Both the position numbers and the translations under genes were made by a program. Below are positions 29,435 through 37,959 of a DNA stretch of 64,000 nucleotides, piece by piece. Location: NCBI GenBank assembly GCA_020636355.1, contig JACJYB010000001.1:558001-622000 (forward strand). The letters run 5' to 3'. The stretch's first letter is position 1, and each line of letters opens with the position of its first letter. This stretch comes from Lewinellaceae bacterium (GTDB taxonomy: Bacteria > Bacteroidota > Bacteroidia > Chitinophagales > Saprospiraceae). The notes beneath the pieces were generated by a model. That model saw nothing but the letters and a program-made list of their open reading frames with translations. It did no database searches and had not been told where the DNA came from.

Positions 29435-30918
29435 ATGCTGCGCAGCTCCTGGCCAATACTCTTAATAGCCCTCCTAACCTTTAACTGCAATCCTGATCCG
29501 GAAGGTATCCGCAAGCCGAACATCTTATTGTTTTTGGTTGATGACATGGGCTGGACAGACACGAGTGTTCCCTTCGCTGATCTGGTCACTGATAACAACC
29601 GGTATTTTCATACCCCCAATATGCAGCGCCTGCGCGACATGGGCATGCAGTTTACCCAGGCATACAGCTCCAGCCCGGTTTGCTCTCCAACGCGGACCAG
29701 CATTCTGACGGGCATGAATCCGGCCCGCTCCCACATTACCAACTGGATACCAGGGGAAAATAATGACTCGACGGAACATACCCGCTGGGGTTTACCACCT
29801 GAATGGAAAATTGACGGCCTCGGTCCCAATGATGTGACCCTGCCAAAACTGTTAAAACAAGCCGGATATGTGAATATCCACATCGGTAAGGCACACTTTG
29901 GCCGCGCAGGCACACCGGGGGAAGATCCGCGCAACCTGGGATTTGACATCAACGTTGGAGGTACTGACGCGGGACACCCGGCCAGTTATTACCCTCCCTA
30001 CGGTGCTCCGGATAACGATCACCATGTGCCGGGCCTTTCGAAAGAAGCTGCTGAGAAGCTGTACCTGAACGATGCATTGACCGTGCATGCGGTTCAATTG
30101 ATCGATTCGGTCAGCGCTACCGGCAAACCCTTTTTATGAATATGGCCCATTATGCACTGCATACGCCGATCCAGGGGGATACTACGCGGCTTGCTCCTTA
30201 TGTAGATACGATTCACAACCGGGCGCAGCAAGCTTATGCGACTATGGTCGAAAGCATGGATGCCAGCCTGGGTAGGATCCTGGACGCGCTGGAGCGGGAT
30301 GGGCAGCTCGATAATACCCTGATCGTATTTATGAGTGATAACGGAGGACTGGCGACGCATGCCGGCCCGCCGACCACAAATTATCCGTTGGCTTATGGTA
30401 AAGGAACCAACCGTGAAGGGGGCATTCGTGTGCCTATGCTGGCTGCCTGGCCAGGTCGGATCAAGCCAAAAACGAAATGCGATGTACCGGTGATCGCGGA
30501 CGACTTTATGCCTACGTTTCTCTCGGTTGCCGGATTGGCAGACCAGACACCGCCTCTGATCGATGGGGTAGACCTGACACCCCTCTTTTTCCGGACCGGA
30601 AATATAAAAGACCGGGCTCTGATCTGGCATTTTCCGCATTACTGGGCATCGAAAAGCATCCGGGATCAGTATCCGGGGATCATTGGCCCATTCAGCGCCA
30701 TCCGTTACCACCGGTACAAATTGATTTATGATTACGATCGTCAGCGGGCCATGGTATTTGACCTGCAGAATGACGTAGGCGAGACCAATGACCTCATGAT
30801 GGCATCGGCGGAGATTACCACCCAGCTGATGAAAACACTGCACGAATATTTGCTCCAGGTTGGCGCGCCAATGCCGGTCGATAAGCGCAACGGACGGAAT
30901 ATTTATCCGCATTTGTAA
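29435..30918 (+). CDS. Sulfatase, S1 family, lipoprotein (one frameshift)
   Basis: One gene across an apparent T loss in the T5 run at 30131-30135; six T join G-K-P-F to F-M-N-M-A-H-Y. The product is about 494 residues. A lipoprotein signal ends at L-L-T-F-N-C. Metal ligands D-D in L-V-D-D-M-G-W, the formylglycine signature C-S-P-T-R near residue 88, H-I-G-K near residue 150 and H-Y-A-L-H-T-P after the break are typical of S1 sulfatases; a second metal site S-D-N-G-G follows. The enzyme removes sulfate esters from a glycan or other molecule; the substrate is unknown. A dedicated formylglycine enzyme is not in the window. Confidence 0.85.
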
Positions 30919-30988
30919 ACAGAGAAAAAAAATGCAGGCCAACTTATTCCGAAAAGAAATTGTTCTATAAAAGAGAACCACGTTATCT

Positions 30989-31255
30989 ATGAAAACAGAT
31001 TCAGCTAGCATTTGTCAGTCCTGCGGTATGCCCTTGCAGCGATCAGAAGATCGCGGTACGGAAGCTGATGGTGCGGCCAGTGCAGATTACTGCCGTTATT
31101 GTTACCAGCATGGAGCATTTACCGACGCAGGCATTACCCTCGGGGAGAAAATAGCCAAAAACATTGCGATAGCCGTCAAGATGGGTATGGATCGGAATTC
31201 TGCAGAACAATTGGCTCAAAGCACACTGCCGCAGCTGAAGCGGTGGACACAGTAA
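30989..31255 (+). CDS. Small zinc-ribbon protein
   Basis: An 88-residue protein with a four-cysteine zinc ribbon: C-Q-S-C-G-M-P-L near residue 10 and Y-C-R-Y-C-Y near residue 34, matching the putative zinc-ribbon family PF12674. The C-terminal half is a helix pair (G-E-K-I-A-K-N-I-A-I). Its role is unknown; the family is often near transcription regulators or transferases. It follows the sulfatase by 70 bases on the same strand. Confidence 0.75.
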   Translation: MKTDSASICQSCGMPLQRSEDRGTEADGAASADYCRYCYQHGAFTDAGITLGEKIAKNIAIAVKMGMDRNSAEQLAQSTLPQLKRWTQ

Positions 31256-31391
31256 ATGCGGACCATCAACCTTTGCTCTTGGCATTTAAGGGTTGTTTTT
31301 AATCCTTGATTTAGCAAGGTGCGTCTAATTATTTTGTCTTTCCAGGAGAGGTTATTTATTTCATTGGATTGGATAAAATAGATTTATTAAC

Positions 31392-31870
31392 ATGGATCGA
31401 TTTTTTTCTTATCAGCGATTTGATGGTCGATGCTTATCAAAAGGACGACCTTTTGTGGTTAATCAGTTGGCTAATGAGTACCTAACCCTGGCAACAGATT
31501 GGAATGATTCATGGAATTACGGAAATGCATTGCATCAGGCTAATTTATATCTGGGGCTGATCGCCATGAATACACGTGAAATCGACAAAGCAAAGGATTA
31601 TCTAATTCGCTCAGGCAAGGTGCCATCCTCCCGCAATTAAAAACATTTGGCCCCAATATGCTGCTGGCAAAAGCACTTTTGGAACAAGGGGAATCCGCGA
31701 TCGTACTCGACTATCTGGAACGCTGTAAATCTTTTTGGGGAAAGGTTTTCAGACTGGGAAAAATCAGGAAATGGAAAAATGCTATTAAAGCCGGCGAGAT
31801 ACCCGATTTTGGTGCAAATCTGTTGTATCATGCATTAAAATCCGGGGAGGCCATTGGTAAGAAAAAATAG
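31392..31870 (+). CDS. Small helical-repeat protein (one frameshift)
   Basis: Two pieces in different frames join if one C is added to the C3 run at 31630-31632, giving about 159 residues with the junction S-G-K-V-P-S-S-P-Q-L-K-T-F-G-P-N-M. The G-N-A-L-H-Q-A-N...G-L-I-A segment and L-A-K-A-L-L-E-Q-G-E helices resemble TPR-like small bacterial proteins that carry a S-G-K-T-P-x-S-P sequence between helices. Function unknown. The first ATG may not be the true start. Confidence 0.5.
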
Positions 31871-31950
31871 CTGTAAATGACCTTTTAGTAAAAATAAGCA
31901 TCCATTGCATTAATTCTCAACGCCAATCCCTCACACAGACAATGCCGGGT

Positions 31951-33798
31951 TTAAGTCGTAGGGATTTTGATCGTAGATTTGGTGCCTTGACCTGGAGAAC
32001 TGGTTATGTTGATGGTACCATTAAGATGCTCTACCCGCGATCGTACATTCTTCAAGCCTACTCCGCCGTTCGCTTCGTTCATCTGAAATCCTTTACCGTC
32101 ATCCTTTACCGTAATGACCACCTCCTTATCCGTTTTCGACAGGCTGATCCAGGCATGGTCGGCGTTTGCATGTTTCAGCACATTATTGATCAGCTCAAAG
32201 GTGATGTTGTAGACCGGATAAGTATAACCCTGAGGCAACTTAAATTCATCAATATCGGCGATCAGATTAAATGCTACCCGGTTACTGGTATTGAGCTGGT
32301 TGATCAGATTGGATAGGGCAGGGATGATGCCAATGGACTCGATTTCATCCGGCATCAGATTATGGGAAATAAATCGGATATCGCTGTAAACATCATTGAT
32401 CAGCTTCAGAGAATTGGTGATGATTTTTTGATTTTTTTCATCTGAAGAATCTTCTAAGGCCTGCAATTGCCACCGGATGGCTGCCACCTTGGTATTCAGG
32501 TTGTCATGAAGTTCCGAAGCTACCCGTTGTCTTTCCATCGTCTGACCTTTAATCTGGGCCTCCAGGATCTCTTTGTTTTTGGCTAATAATAACTTGTTTT
32601 TTTCTCCCGTAGCCGGACATTGGCCCAGTATGCAATACTCACCAGGATAAAACTGAGAATAAGAATGCCTACCAGAAAATTACGGGTTTGTTTAAGGTTC
32701 TTATTGTTGAGTTCCGTGATCAGCTGCGCATTTTTTTCATTATTGTATTTTGCCTCCAGTTCCGAATAGCGGTTCAATAATTCCTGTTTATTCATGCTAT
32801 CCTGGTGTTGGAATATTTTTCGAAATAATCCAGCGCTTTCTCAAAATTTCCTGTCGAACGATAAGTCCAATAAAGTTGATTTTCTGATCGTGCAATTAAT
32901 TCCGGCCAACCTGTCTCCTTCGCAAATACATAAGCGTTTTGTGCCAGATTAATCGCATCATCATCCTTTCCCTGGTCCAGCAGAATTTCTGATTTGTCAA
33001 TATAGAGTCCATACCGGTAATTGACATTGCCTTCCGCCTGGGCCAGCGAATCAGCCAGATGCCAGTAGTGGTCGGCAAGTTTATTGTTTTTCAGTCGGTA
33101 ATACACGTTGGCCAGGCCGGCATAATTATCCGCACGTTTTCCTTCCAAACGATCTTTTTCGATCAGCTTTTTGGCTTGTTCGTAATAGCCCAATGCTTTC
33201 GGATAGTCTTCAACCTGAAAAGCACTGTAATAATTATAGTCTCCTAAATAATCGAGGATATAGTACAAGGGTAGGGCATAGTCGGATGCTTCCGCATATG
33301 GTCTGGCCTGCTCCAGGATTTTGATGCATTGATCGGGTGAGCCCGAATTACTGATCAGGAATGCCATATGGACGTAGGTCATGGCTAATTCTCCAGGGTC
33401 GATATGCGCCTTTTTTAAACTGTCAATCGCAGTGGTATAATCGTCAAGCGCAGCATTAAACTGCCCCGAGCGATCCTCCATGCGAGCTCGGGCCCGTAAA
33501 TACAAACCTGTAGAGAGCGGGGAAGGGTGGAGTTTGGCGTATTCGGCCAGCCGTTGACCGTAGGCATCCATCCGCTTGTCCGGCTGTAGGCCATCTGTTC
33601 CACGGTCCGGTTCAGATTCCAGATGTAGGAGGTATTCAGCCCATTGCCCAATTGTTCTGCTTGGGTATCACACAATTTGGCAAGAGAATCCAGGTAGGCA
33701 CCCTGACTGGTGGCATAAGTCGGGGTAAAAGTGATCACCAATAGCCCCAGGGCGATCCGGTTGACCAGCTGGCTAAACGAGGCCATATTTGATCGCAA
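31951..33798 (-). CDS. TPR-sensor histidine kinase, HisKA_3 type (three frameshifts)
   Basis: Four pieces in different frames form one gene after repair of one-base errors near 33589-33590, 32801-32802 and in the T7 run at 32597-32603; total about 616 residues. Order: signal peptide, TPR repeats (for example Y-Y-I-L-D-Y-L-G-D-Y-N-Y-Y), one transmembrane helix (F-L-V-G-I-L-I-L-S-F-I-L-V), coiled coil, dimerisation domain with the phospho-acceptor in E-L-H-D-N-L-N-T-K, and HATPase with N-N-V-L-K-H-A and D-D-G-K-G-F, G-L-K-N-V. It overlaps the response regulator gene by 26 bases (or 14 from the next ATG), so the two are translated together. Ligand unknown. Confidence 0.8.
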
Positions 33799-34426
33799 AT
33801 TTGATGACGCCTATGACGTTTTTGACATCCAGTTTTCGCATGATGTTATGCCGGTGTGTCTCAACGGTTCCTACGGAGATGAATAGTTTCTCAGCGATCT
33901 CAACACTGGACATTTCCTGGGCGATCAATTGTATGATCTCCAGTTCCCGTTTTGTCAGTTGACTCAGCTTTTCTTCTGCATGCAGATCCTGGTGATGGGT
34001 AGCAGGCTGGGTGAGCAGGGACTTCATGACTTCCTGATTAAAGTACATCTGTCCACCGGCTACCATCTTCACGGCTAGTTCGAGCTCCTTACGGTCCGCC
34101 TTTTTCATAACATAACCGGAGACACCGGCCCGGTAGGCATCCTGAACAGCCTCACCCTGGTCGGCGACTGTGAGCATAATAATTTTGAGATCCGGGTACG
34201 CTTCTTTCAGCTGTAAGGTGAGTTGAACACCATTCATATACGGCATGGAAAAGTCGGTGATCAGGATGTCCGGTAGTTCCTTCTTCAGACTTTCGACCAC
34301 CTGTCGTGGATCATTAAATGTCGCAACTACCTCAACACCTTCAATCATATTGAACAGTAAGCTCAAACTGTCTAAAATGATCTGGTGATCATCGACCAGG
34401 GCAATACGGATGGTATTGTTTTTCAT
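33773..34426 (-). CDS. NarL/LuxR-type response regulator
   Basis: A 217-residue regulator. The receiver has D-D-H near residue 11 and the phospho-acceptor Asp in I-L-I-T-D-F-S-M-P near residue 57, plus the conserved Lys near 106. The C-terminal LuxR helix-turn-helix is at about residues 148-212 with L-T-K-R-E-L-E-I-I-Q-L-I-A and E-K-L-F-I-S-V-G-T-V-E-T-H. It precedes and overlaps the histidine kinase gene. A near-perfect 22-bp palindrome, 118-139 bases upstream of its start, shares a 14-bp core with the precursor and FHA promoters, so this regulator is the prime candidate to bind there. Confidence 0.92.
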   Translation of the reverse strand: MKNNTIRIALVDDHQIILDSLSLLFNMIEGVEVVATFNDPRQVVESLKKELPDILITDFSMPYMNGVQLTLQLKEAYPDLKIIMLTVADQGEAVQDAYRAGVSGYVMKKADRKELELAVKMVAGGQMYFNQEVMKSLLTQPATHHQDLHAEEKLSQLTKRELEIIQLIAQEMSSVEIAEKLFISVGTVETHRHNIMRKLDVKNVIGVIKFAIKYGLV

Positions 34427-34495
34427 GGATTTCTCCGGTTTTTCTCGCTTCTAGACAAAATTTTGCTTCCTTTTCAGGGCAAAATTGGGGCTGAC

Positions 34496-34523
34496 GGGTA
34501 TTCAAGCCAATAAGAGAATACCC
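34496..34523. promoter_or_regulatory. Inverted repeat upstream of the response regulator
   Basis: Perfect 8-bp arms gggtattc (34496-34503) and gaataccc (34516-34523), 12-base loop, between the 22-bp palindrome and the gene. The half-sequence gggtattc is also present in the FHA-protease promoter at 43265-43272. Could be a second regulator site or an RNA hairpin in the leader. Confidence 0.45.
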
Positions 34524-34543
34524 ACATTTTTTTTTTTCAGTGA

Positions 34544-34565
34544 GCCTATAGGTATACCTGTAGGC
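34544..34565. promoter_or_regulatory. 22-bp palindrome, regulon motif site 1
   Basis: Two 11-bp arms match at 10 of 11 positions around the centre ggta/tacc. The 14-bp core ggtatacctgtagg (34551-34564) occurs identically at 36363 and with two changes at 43290. It is 125 bases upstream of the response regulator start. Binding by that regulator is inferred. Confidence 0.6.
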
Positions 34566-34738
34566 TTAGGTTGTTCCGGATTGATCTTAGTGCTTCAGTG
34601 GTCTTGAGATCCTGAGCGATCAATGGCCAAAGTACACTGCTTTTTTTAGCCCTGAAAGTATTGGAGTGAGATAGGAGACGAAAGCACCTATTCTGAAGAC
34701 GAAAAGGCAATAGGCTCTTTACAACAGACGCGTCAGCG

Positions 34739-35886
34739 TTACTGAAATGCCTCTTCGAGCCGGCTCATGATAATTTCCAGCGGGGTTTGAATGCTGTATT
34801 TGCATTGAATGGTCTGTGTGCTCTCAAAGGAAGCATTTTCATAATATTTATTGGCAGGTACGCCTCCTCCACAGAATGAAAAATAGGGGCATTTTTCTTC
34901 ACAATTATGAATACCCAGTTGGATCTCGCCATACCATTTCTTGAAAAGGGCTCCATCTATTGCTGATCGGAAGCCGGTCTGATGGACATTGCCCAATATG
35001 AATTTTTCGTAAGCCTCATCATTCTGACCCAACAGTTCCGGTGAAAAGGTTGAGAAATTTCCATCAATATCCACCGAGATAATTTGATAGGGATTGTTTT
35101 GCTGCGTAGTGCCATGCAGGGAAAAATAGTCCAGTGGAATGGCCAATAGTTTACGCTTGGCGTCATCCAGTTCCCGGATGTGCAACGGCTTGTCGTCAGC
35201 CAGTTGACGCTCATACAATTGCGTATAAAACGAAGCAACAAGCTCCAAAGCGGAATCGTCCATAGAGAGTGAAGATTGGGTATGGATGCCTTCAATTTCT
35301 TCAATGTTCAAGCCCAATTTAGTAACACCCAAATCTTTGAAAAAAGAATAGATCTCGTCCGGATGATGCATGGCCTCCTGGTGATCACAGCGATGGCGTG
35401 GTAGTTGATATCGTGTTCATTCAAATAGGCGATGCCTTGCATCACTTTTCCGAATGTGCTTTTGCCGGATCGGGTGAGCCGGTTAATGTCATTCAGAAAT
35501 TGGGGACCATCCACGCTGATCCCCACTTGTATCTGGTTTTCTTTGATAAATGCGCACCATTCGTCATTGATTAGCATGGCATTGGTTTGAAGGTGGTGCC
35601 TTACCCGGACTGCCGCCGGAACTCGTTCACGTATCAAAGGAATCAATTCCTGATAGTAGGCGAGCGGAACAGCCAGGGGCTCTCCGGCGTGCCAGACGAT
35701 ACTGACATCGGTGCCAAATAATTGATCCGCAATCAATTGGTCAATGGTCTTCTCAACCGTCTCCCGGGCCATCCGGCGCTTATTCATCCGGTCCGGCAAG
35801 TAGCAATACTTACAATTGATGTTGCAAAAGGGAGATCCCTGCAGGATCAATAATTCAACCGGTCCGATGGTGTGATTGCTCTTCAT
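34739..35886 (-). CDS. grrM: Radical SAM/SPASM peptide maturase, GrrM/OscB-like (one frameshift)
   Basis: Two pieces join when one base is added in the C-C pair at 35377-35378, giving A-V-I-T-R-E-A-M-H-H-P and about 382 residues. The radical SAM cluster motif is C-N-I-N-C-K-Y-C (Cys21, 25, 28), followed by V-W-H-A-G-E-P-L and S-V-D-G-P. The C-terminal SPASM region has C-E-E-K-C-P-Y-F-S-F-C-G-G-G and later Q-C-K-Y. The pattern V-R-H-x-x-Q-T-N and G-L-N-I-E-E-I-E-G is what I know of GrrM/OscB, enzymes that form three-residue cyclophanes in secreted glycine-rich precursors. It lies 44 bases downstream of the precursor gene. Family membership is strong; activity on this precursor is inferred. Confidence 0.88.
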
Positions 35887-35930
35887 GACGAATGGTTTGC
35901 GTTAGTTTTGGTTAAGCGATGCGAATTGGA

Positions 35931-36245
35931 TCAATAGTTACCCCAGTTATCCCAGTTGCCCCAGTTGTCCCAATTCGCCCAGTTGTCCCAGTTACCCCAA
36001 TTGTCCCAGTTGCCCCAGTTGTCCCAGTTATCCCAGGAAGAGGCGGAATCGCCGGGCTGCTGGCTGGCGTACACCAAATTTTTAACGGATTTGTCAAGAT
36101 CAGTACGGTCAGCGGCCTGGATGGACTGGCGGATACGCAGCACGCGGTCATTGAATGTTTCCGGAGTGTTGTGGACCGGTTTTGAAAACAAACCGAATGG
36201 AACTAATCCCAAAACGACGACGAAGATTTTTTTCAAGGTTGACAT
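35931..36245 (-). CDS. grrA: Triceptide-type precursor with eleven W-x-N repeats (GrrA/OscA-like)
   Basis: A 104-residue RiPP precursor candidate. Residues 1-22 look like a Sec signal (M-S-T-L-K-K-I-F-V-V-V-L-G-L-V). Residues about 28-68 form the leader, with N-D-R-V-L-R-I-R-Q-S-I-Q that resembles the S-R-L-x-R-I leader helix of GrrA/OscA. Residues 71-104 are the core: eleven uninterrupted W-x-N triplets (x = D, D, G, D, G, D, A, D, G, D, G) and a final Tyr. The W-x-N unit is the substrate motif of three-residue cyclophane enzymes, in which Trp is joined to the Asn beta carbon. The DNA of this part is a 9-bp repeat. The maturase gene follows immediately. Modification is inferred, not shown. 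Confidence 0.88.
   Translation of the reverse strand: MSTLKKIFVVVLGLVPFGLFSKPVHNTPETFNDRVLRIRQSIQAADRTDLDKSVKNLVYASQQPGDSASSWDNWDNWGNWDNWGNWDNWANWDNWGNWDNWGNY
35938..36036. repeat. 9-bp coding repeat of the precursor core
   Basis: About eleven tandem copies of a 9-bp unit read on the plus strand as cccagttgt, cccagttgc or cccagttac; each encodes one W-x-N triplet. Variation falls in the middle codon (D, G or A). Such repeats can gain or lose units by slippage, which would change core length. Confidence 0.75.
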
Positions 36246-36282
36246 GATATGTTGTTTTTTAAAGGTGAATAATTTGTTGAAT

Positions 36283-36313
36283 CAAAGATCCGGGTTAATC
36301 CTTCCGCTTAAAT
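36283..36313 (-). promoter_or_regulatory. Core promoter candidate of the precursor gene
   Basis: Minus-strand ATTTAA (36313-36308) and GATCTTTG (36290-36283) are 17 bases apart. GATCTTTG matches the Bacteroidota -7 element (TAnnTTTG) at five of six fixed positions. The same two boxes, 18 bases apart, occur in the FHA-protease promoter. The ATTTAA box is exactly 49 bases from the regulon motif in both promoters. Confidence 0.5.
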
Positions 36314-36362
36314 CCGGGCTTCCACATATATGGTTTGGAGGATATGTAGATTCTGTCGTAAG

Positions 36363-36376
36363 GGTATACCTGTAGG
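36363..36376. promoter_or_regulatory. Regulon motif site 2 (precursor promoter)
   Basis: ggtatacctgtagg, identical to the core of the palindrome at 34544-34565, 118 bases upstream of the precursor start. A further inverted repeat, taaacc and ggttta (36379-36396), overlaps the stop of the preceding gene and may help end its transcription. Confidence 0.6.
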
Positions 36377-36393
36377 GATAAACCTCTGTGGGT

Positions 36394-37245
36394 TTAATTC
36401 GGGGTTATTAGCTTTTTTATACGTTGTAAAAATGAAGGCCGCTGGGCAGGTTTAACATTAAAATAGGACCGTATCGTTATTTGGACATCCTGATAGAGCT
36501 GCCCCATCGAACTGCCATCATGGATGATGTTTTCAGTAGGAGCGATATACGCTTCAAATGGTTGCAGACAGACGCGGATCACGGGATAGTCGGGGAAGCG
36601 CTCCAGGAAAGCCTGGATTAAGGTTCGTGGCCGGGACTCTTGAGGGAGGTCGCAGATTTGTTGCAATCGATGGATCTCCTGATTCACAAAAAGAAAATAA
36701 CGGGGGCTTTGTCCCAAATTGATACATAGTCGGTTACGCGTTGTTGCCAGTTCCTGCAAGGGTTGTTTTTCCCAACTGTCCAGGTGGAGGCCGAGGTAGC
36801 GTTTTTCCCTCGGATTATACGTTACAGTTTCCAGGTTCCTGGGGATGCAGGCAATCCGGTGGGTGATCAATGGCTCCGGAGTCCTTTGAAAGGTCAGTGC
36901 CCAGGTTTCGGTTCCGGCAACAGCTGGAGCATAGGCCGGATGATTCATCACCTGGAGAATATCCGCTTCGGTGGTTGCCTGGTGCACCCCGGTGGCTTTC
37001 CAGGCATCGATCAAAGCCGCAGGCATTTTCCAGAGCCCAATACTTTGATAGGGGAGGATTTCATCAGGTTTAGCTAGCAGCATTTCAGCTTCACCGCGGG
37101 TCATCTTTCGCCAGGGCTGCGTAGGAACATAGGTGTGTTCAGCTGCCGGCTGACCATTGAGACTTGTTACGAGTTTCGTGCCTTGACTTAATTCAATGCG
37201 TTCGTCAGCGGGAAGAGCGCTGAATATTTTCATTCCTGGTTGCAT
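36394..37245 (-). CDS. Uncharacterised protein with an H-x-D...H arrangement, possible 2OG-Fe(II) oxygenase
   Basis: A 283-residue cytosolic-looking protein (no signal peptide, no membrane helix). Residues 150-160 read Y-L-G-L-H-L-D-S-W, an H-x-D pair as in Fe(II)/2-oxoglutarate oxygenases; a later His242 in I-I-H-D-G and Arg259 are possible third ligand and 2OG anchor, and the spacing of about 86 residues is in the known range. N-R-L-C-I-N-L-G and R-Y-F-L-F-V-N look like core strands. I do not recognise the exact family, so the oxygenase reading is a hypothesis. It is the gene upstream of the precursor, 23 bases after the barrel gene stop, with the regulon motif between it and the precursor. 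It could modify the peptide or handle it after maturation. Confidence 0.55.
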   Translation of the reverse strand: MQPGMKIFSALPADERIELSQGTKLVTSLNGQPAAEHTYVPTQPWRKMTRGEAEMLLAKPDEILPYQSIGLWKMPAALIDAWKATGVHQATTEADILQVMNHPAYAPAVAGTETWALTFQRTPEPLITHRIACIPRNLETVTYNPREKRYLGLHLDSWEKQPLQELATTRNRLCINLGQSPRYFLFVNQEIHRLQQICDLPQESRPRTLIQAFLERFPDYPVIRVCLQPFEAYIAPTENIIHDGSSMGQLYQDVQITIRSYFNVKPAQRPSFLQRIKKLITPN

Positions 37246-37267
37246 GTCGATCTTTTTTATTGGTTAA

Positions 37268-37915
37268 TTATTGCAGGTAGTAGGTTATCCCCAGTTGGGT
37301 CGTTAAGAATTGAAAGTCGGTTTTCTCTCCCGGGTCGTATTCGATGCCGCTTGCGGTAATGTTGTTGTATTGGCCGAAACGGCCGAAGAACCCCAGGTCA
37401 ATCGCCAGGTTCCGCATGGGATAATAAAGGAGCCCTGCACCTGCATTGACGGCAAGTCCGGATAATTTGAGCAGATATTGTTGGGTGTAGAAATCATCCG
37501 GTAAGTAGACCGGATCCATTTTTAGCATGGATTGCCCGGCACCCCCTTCGAGGTATAACCGGACGGGCTTTAAGGTGGCTCCGAAGTTGATGCGCAGGTT
37601 GAGGAGGACCATCTGGCTCGAATAGGCGGACCAATCATTTTTGAGATCACTGTTCAAATGGTTTGCTTTTGAATAGGCCAGTGAAACTTCCAGTTTTTCC
37701 GTAAAACCATAGCCAATTCTGGCACCGAAGCCCCAGGCGCTGGGTGCCGCTTCATTGAGGCCCTGGAAAAAACTGCTTCCGGTGGACCACTGCGTGTGTT
37801 TTCCAAGAATACCAATAGAAAACCCGTAAGTGCTGGATTTTAATTCCTGTCCGTATATGCGCGTTAATGCAGGCAGTAGGAGTGACAGGATCACTAGGTA
37901 ATTCCTTATTTTCAT
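37268..37915 (-). CDS. Outer membrane beta-barrel protein
   Basis: A 215-residue protein with a Sec signal (M-K-I-R-N-Y-L-V-I-L-S-L-L-L-P-A-L-T-R-I-Y-G-Q) and eight-strand-like alternation: F-G-A-R-I-G-Y-G-F, L-E-V-S-L-A-Y-S, V-R-L-Y-L-E-G-G-A-G and the terminal T-Q-L-G-I-T-Y-Y-L-Q with aromatic end. It fits the outer-membrane beta-barrel (PF13505) type. Encoded 23 bases upstream of the H-x-D gene on the same strand. It could serve the secreted peptide, but that is only position-based. Confidence 0.7.
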   Translation of the reverse strand: MKIRNYLVILSLLLPALTRIYGQELKSSTYGFSIGILGKHTQWSTGSSFFQGLNEAAPSAWGFGARIGYGFTEKLEVSLAYSKANHLNSDLKNDWSAYSSQMVLLNLRINFGATLKPVRLYLEGGAGQSMLKMDPVYLPDDFYTQQYLLKLSGLAVNAGAGLLYYPMRNLAIDLGFFGRFGQYNNITASGIEYDPGEKTDFQFLTTQLGITYYLQ

Positions 37916-37959
37916 CGTTTAAGCTTTTATTGTGTTGTTTAATAAATGTGGGTTATTAT

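Noticed and set aside
31951..33798. Several separate small genes for kinase fragments
   Set aside because: The fragments are consecutive domains of one histidine kinase, separated by homopolymer one-base shifts.
35919..36375. Plus-strand open frames over the precursor core (proline/valine or proline/glutamine/leucine/serine repeats)
   Set aside because: Antisense of the W-x-N repeat; the minus frame has signal peptide, leader similarity and the maturase neighbour.
36379..36396. Stand-alone terminator taaacc/ggttta
   Set aside because: Short 6-bp arms overlapping a stop codon and no T-run; kept only as a note with the motif site.
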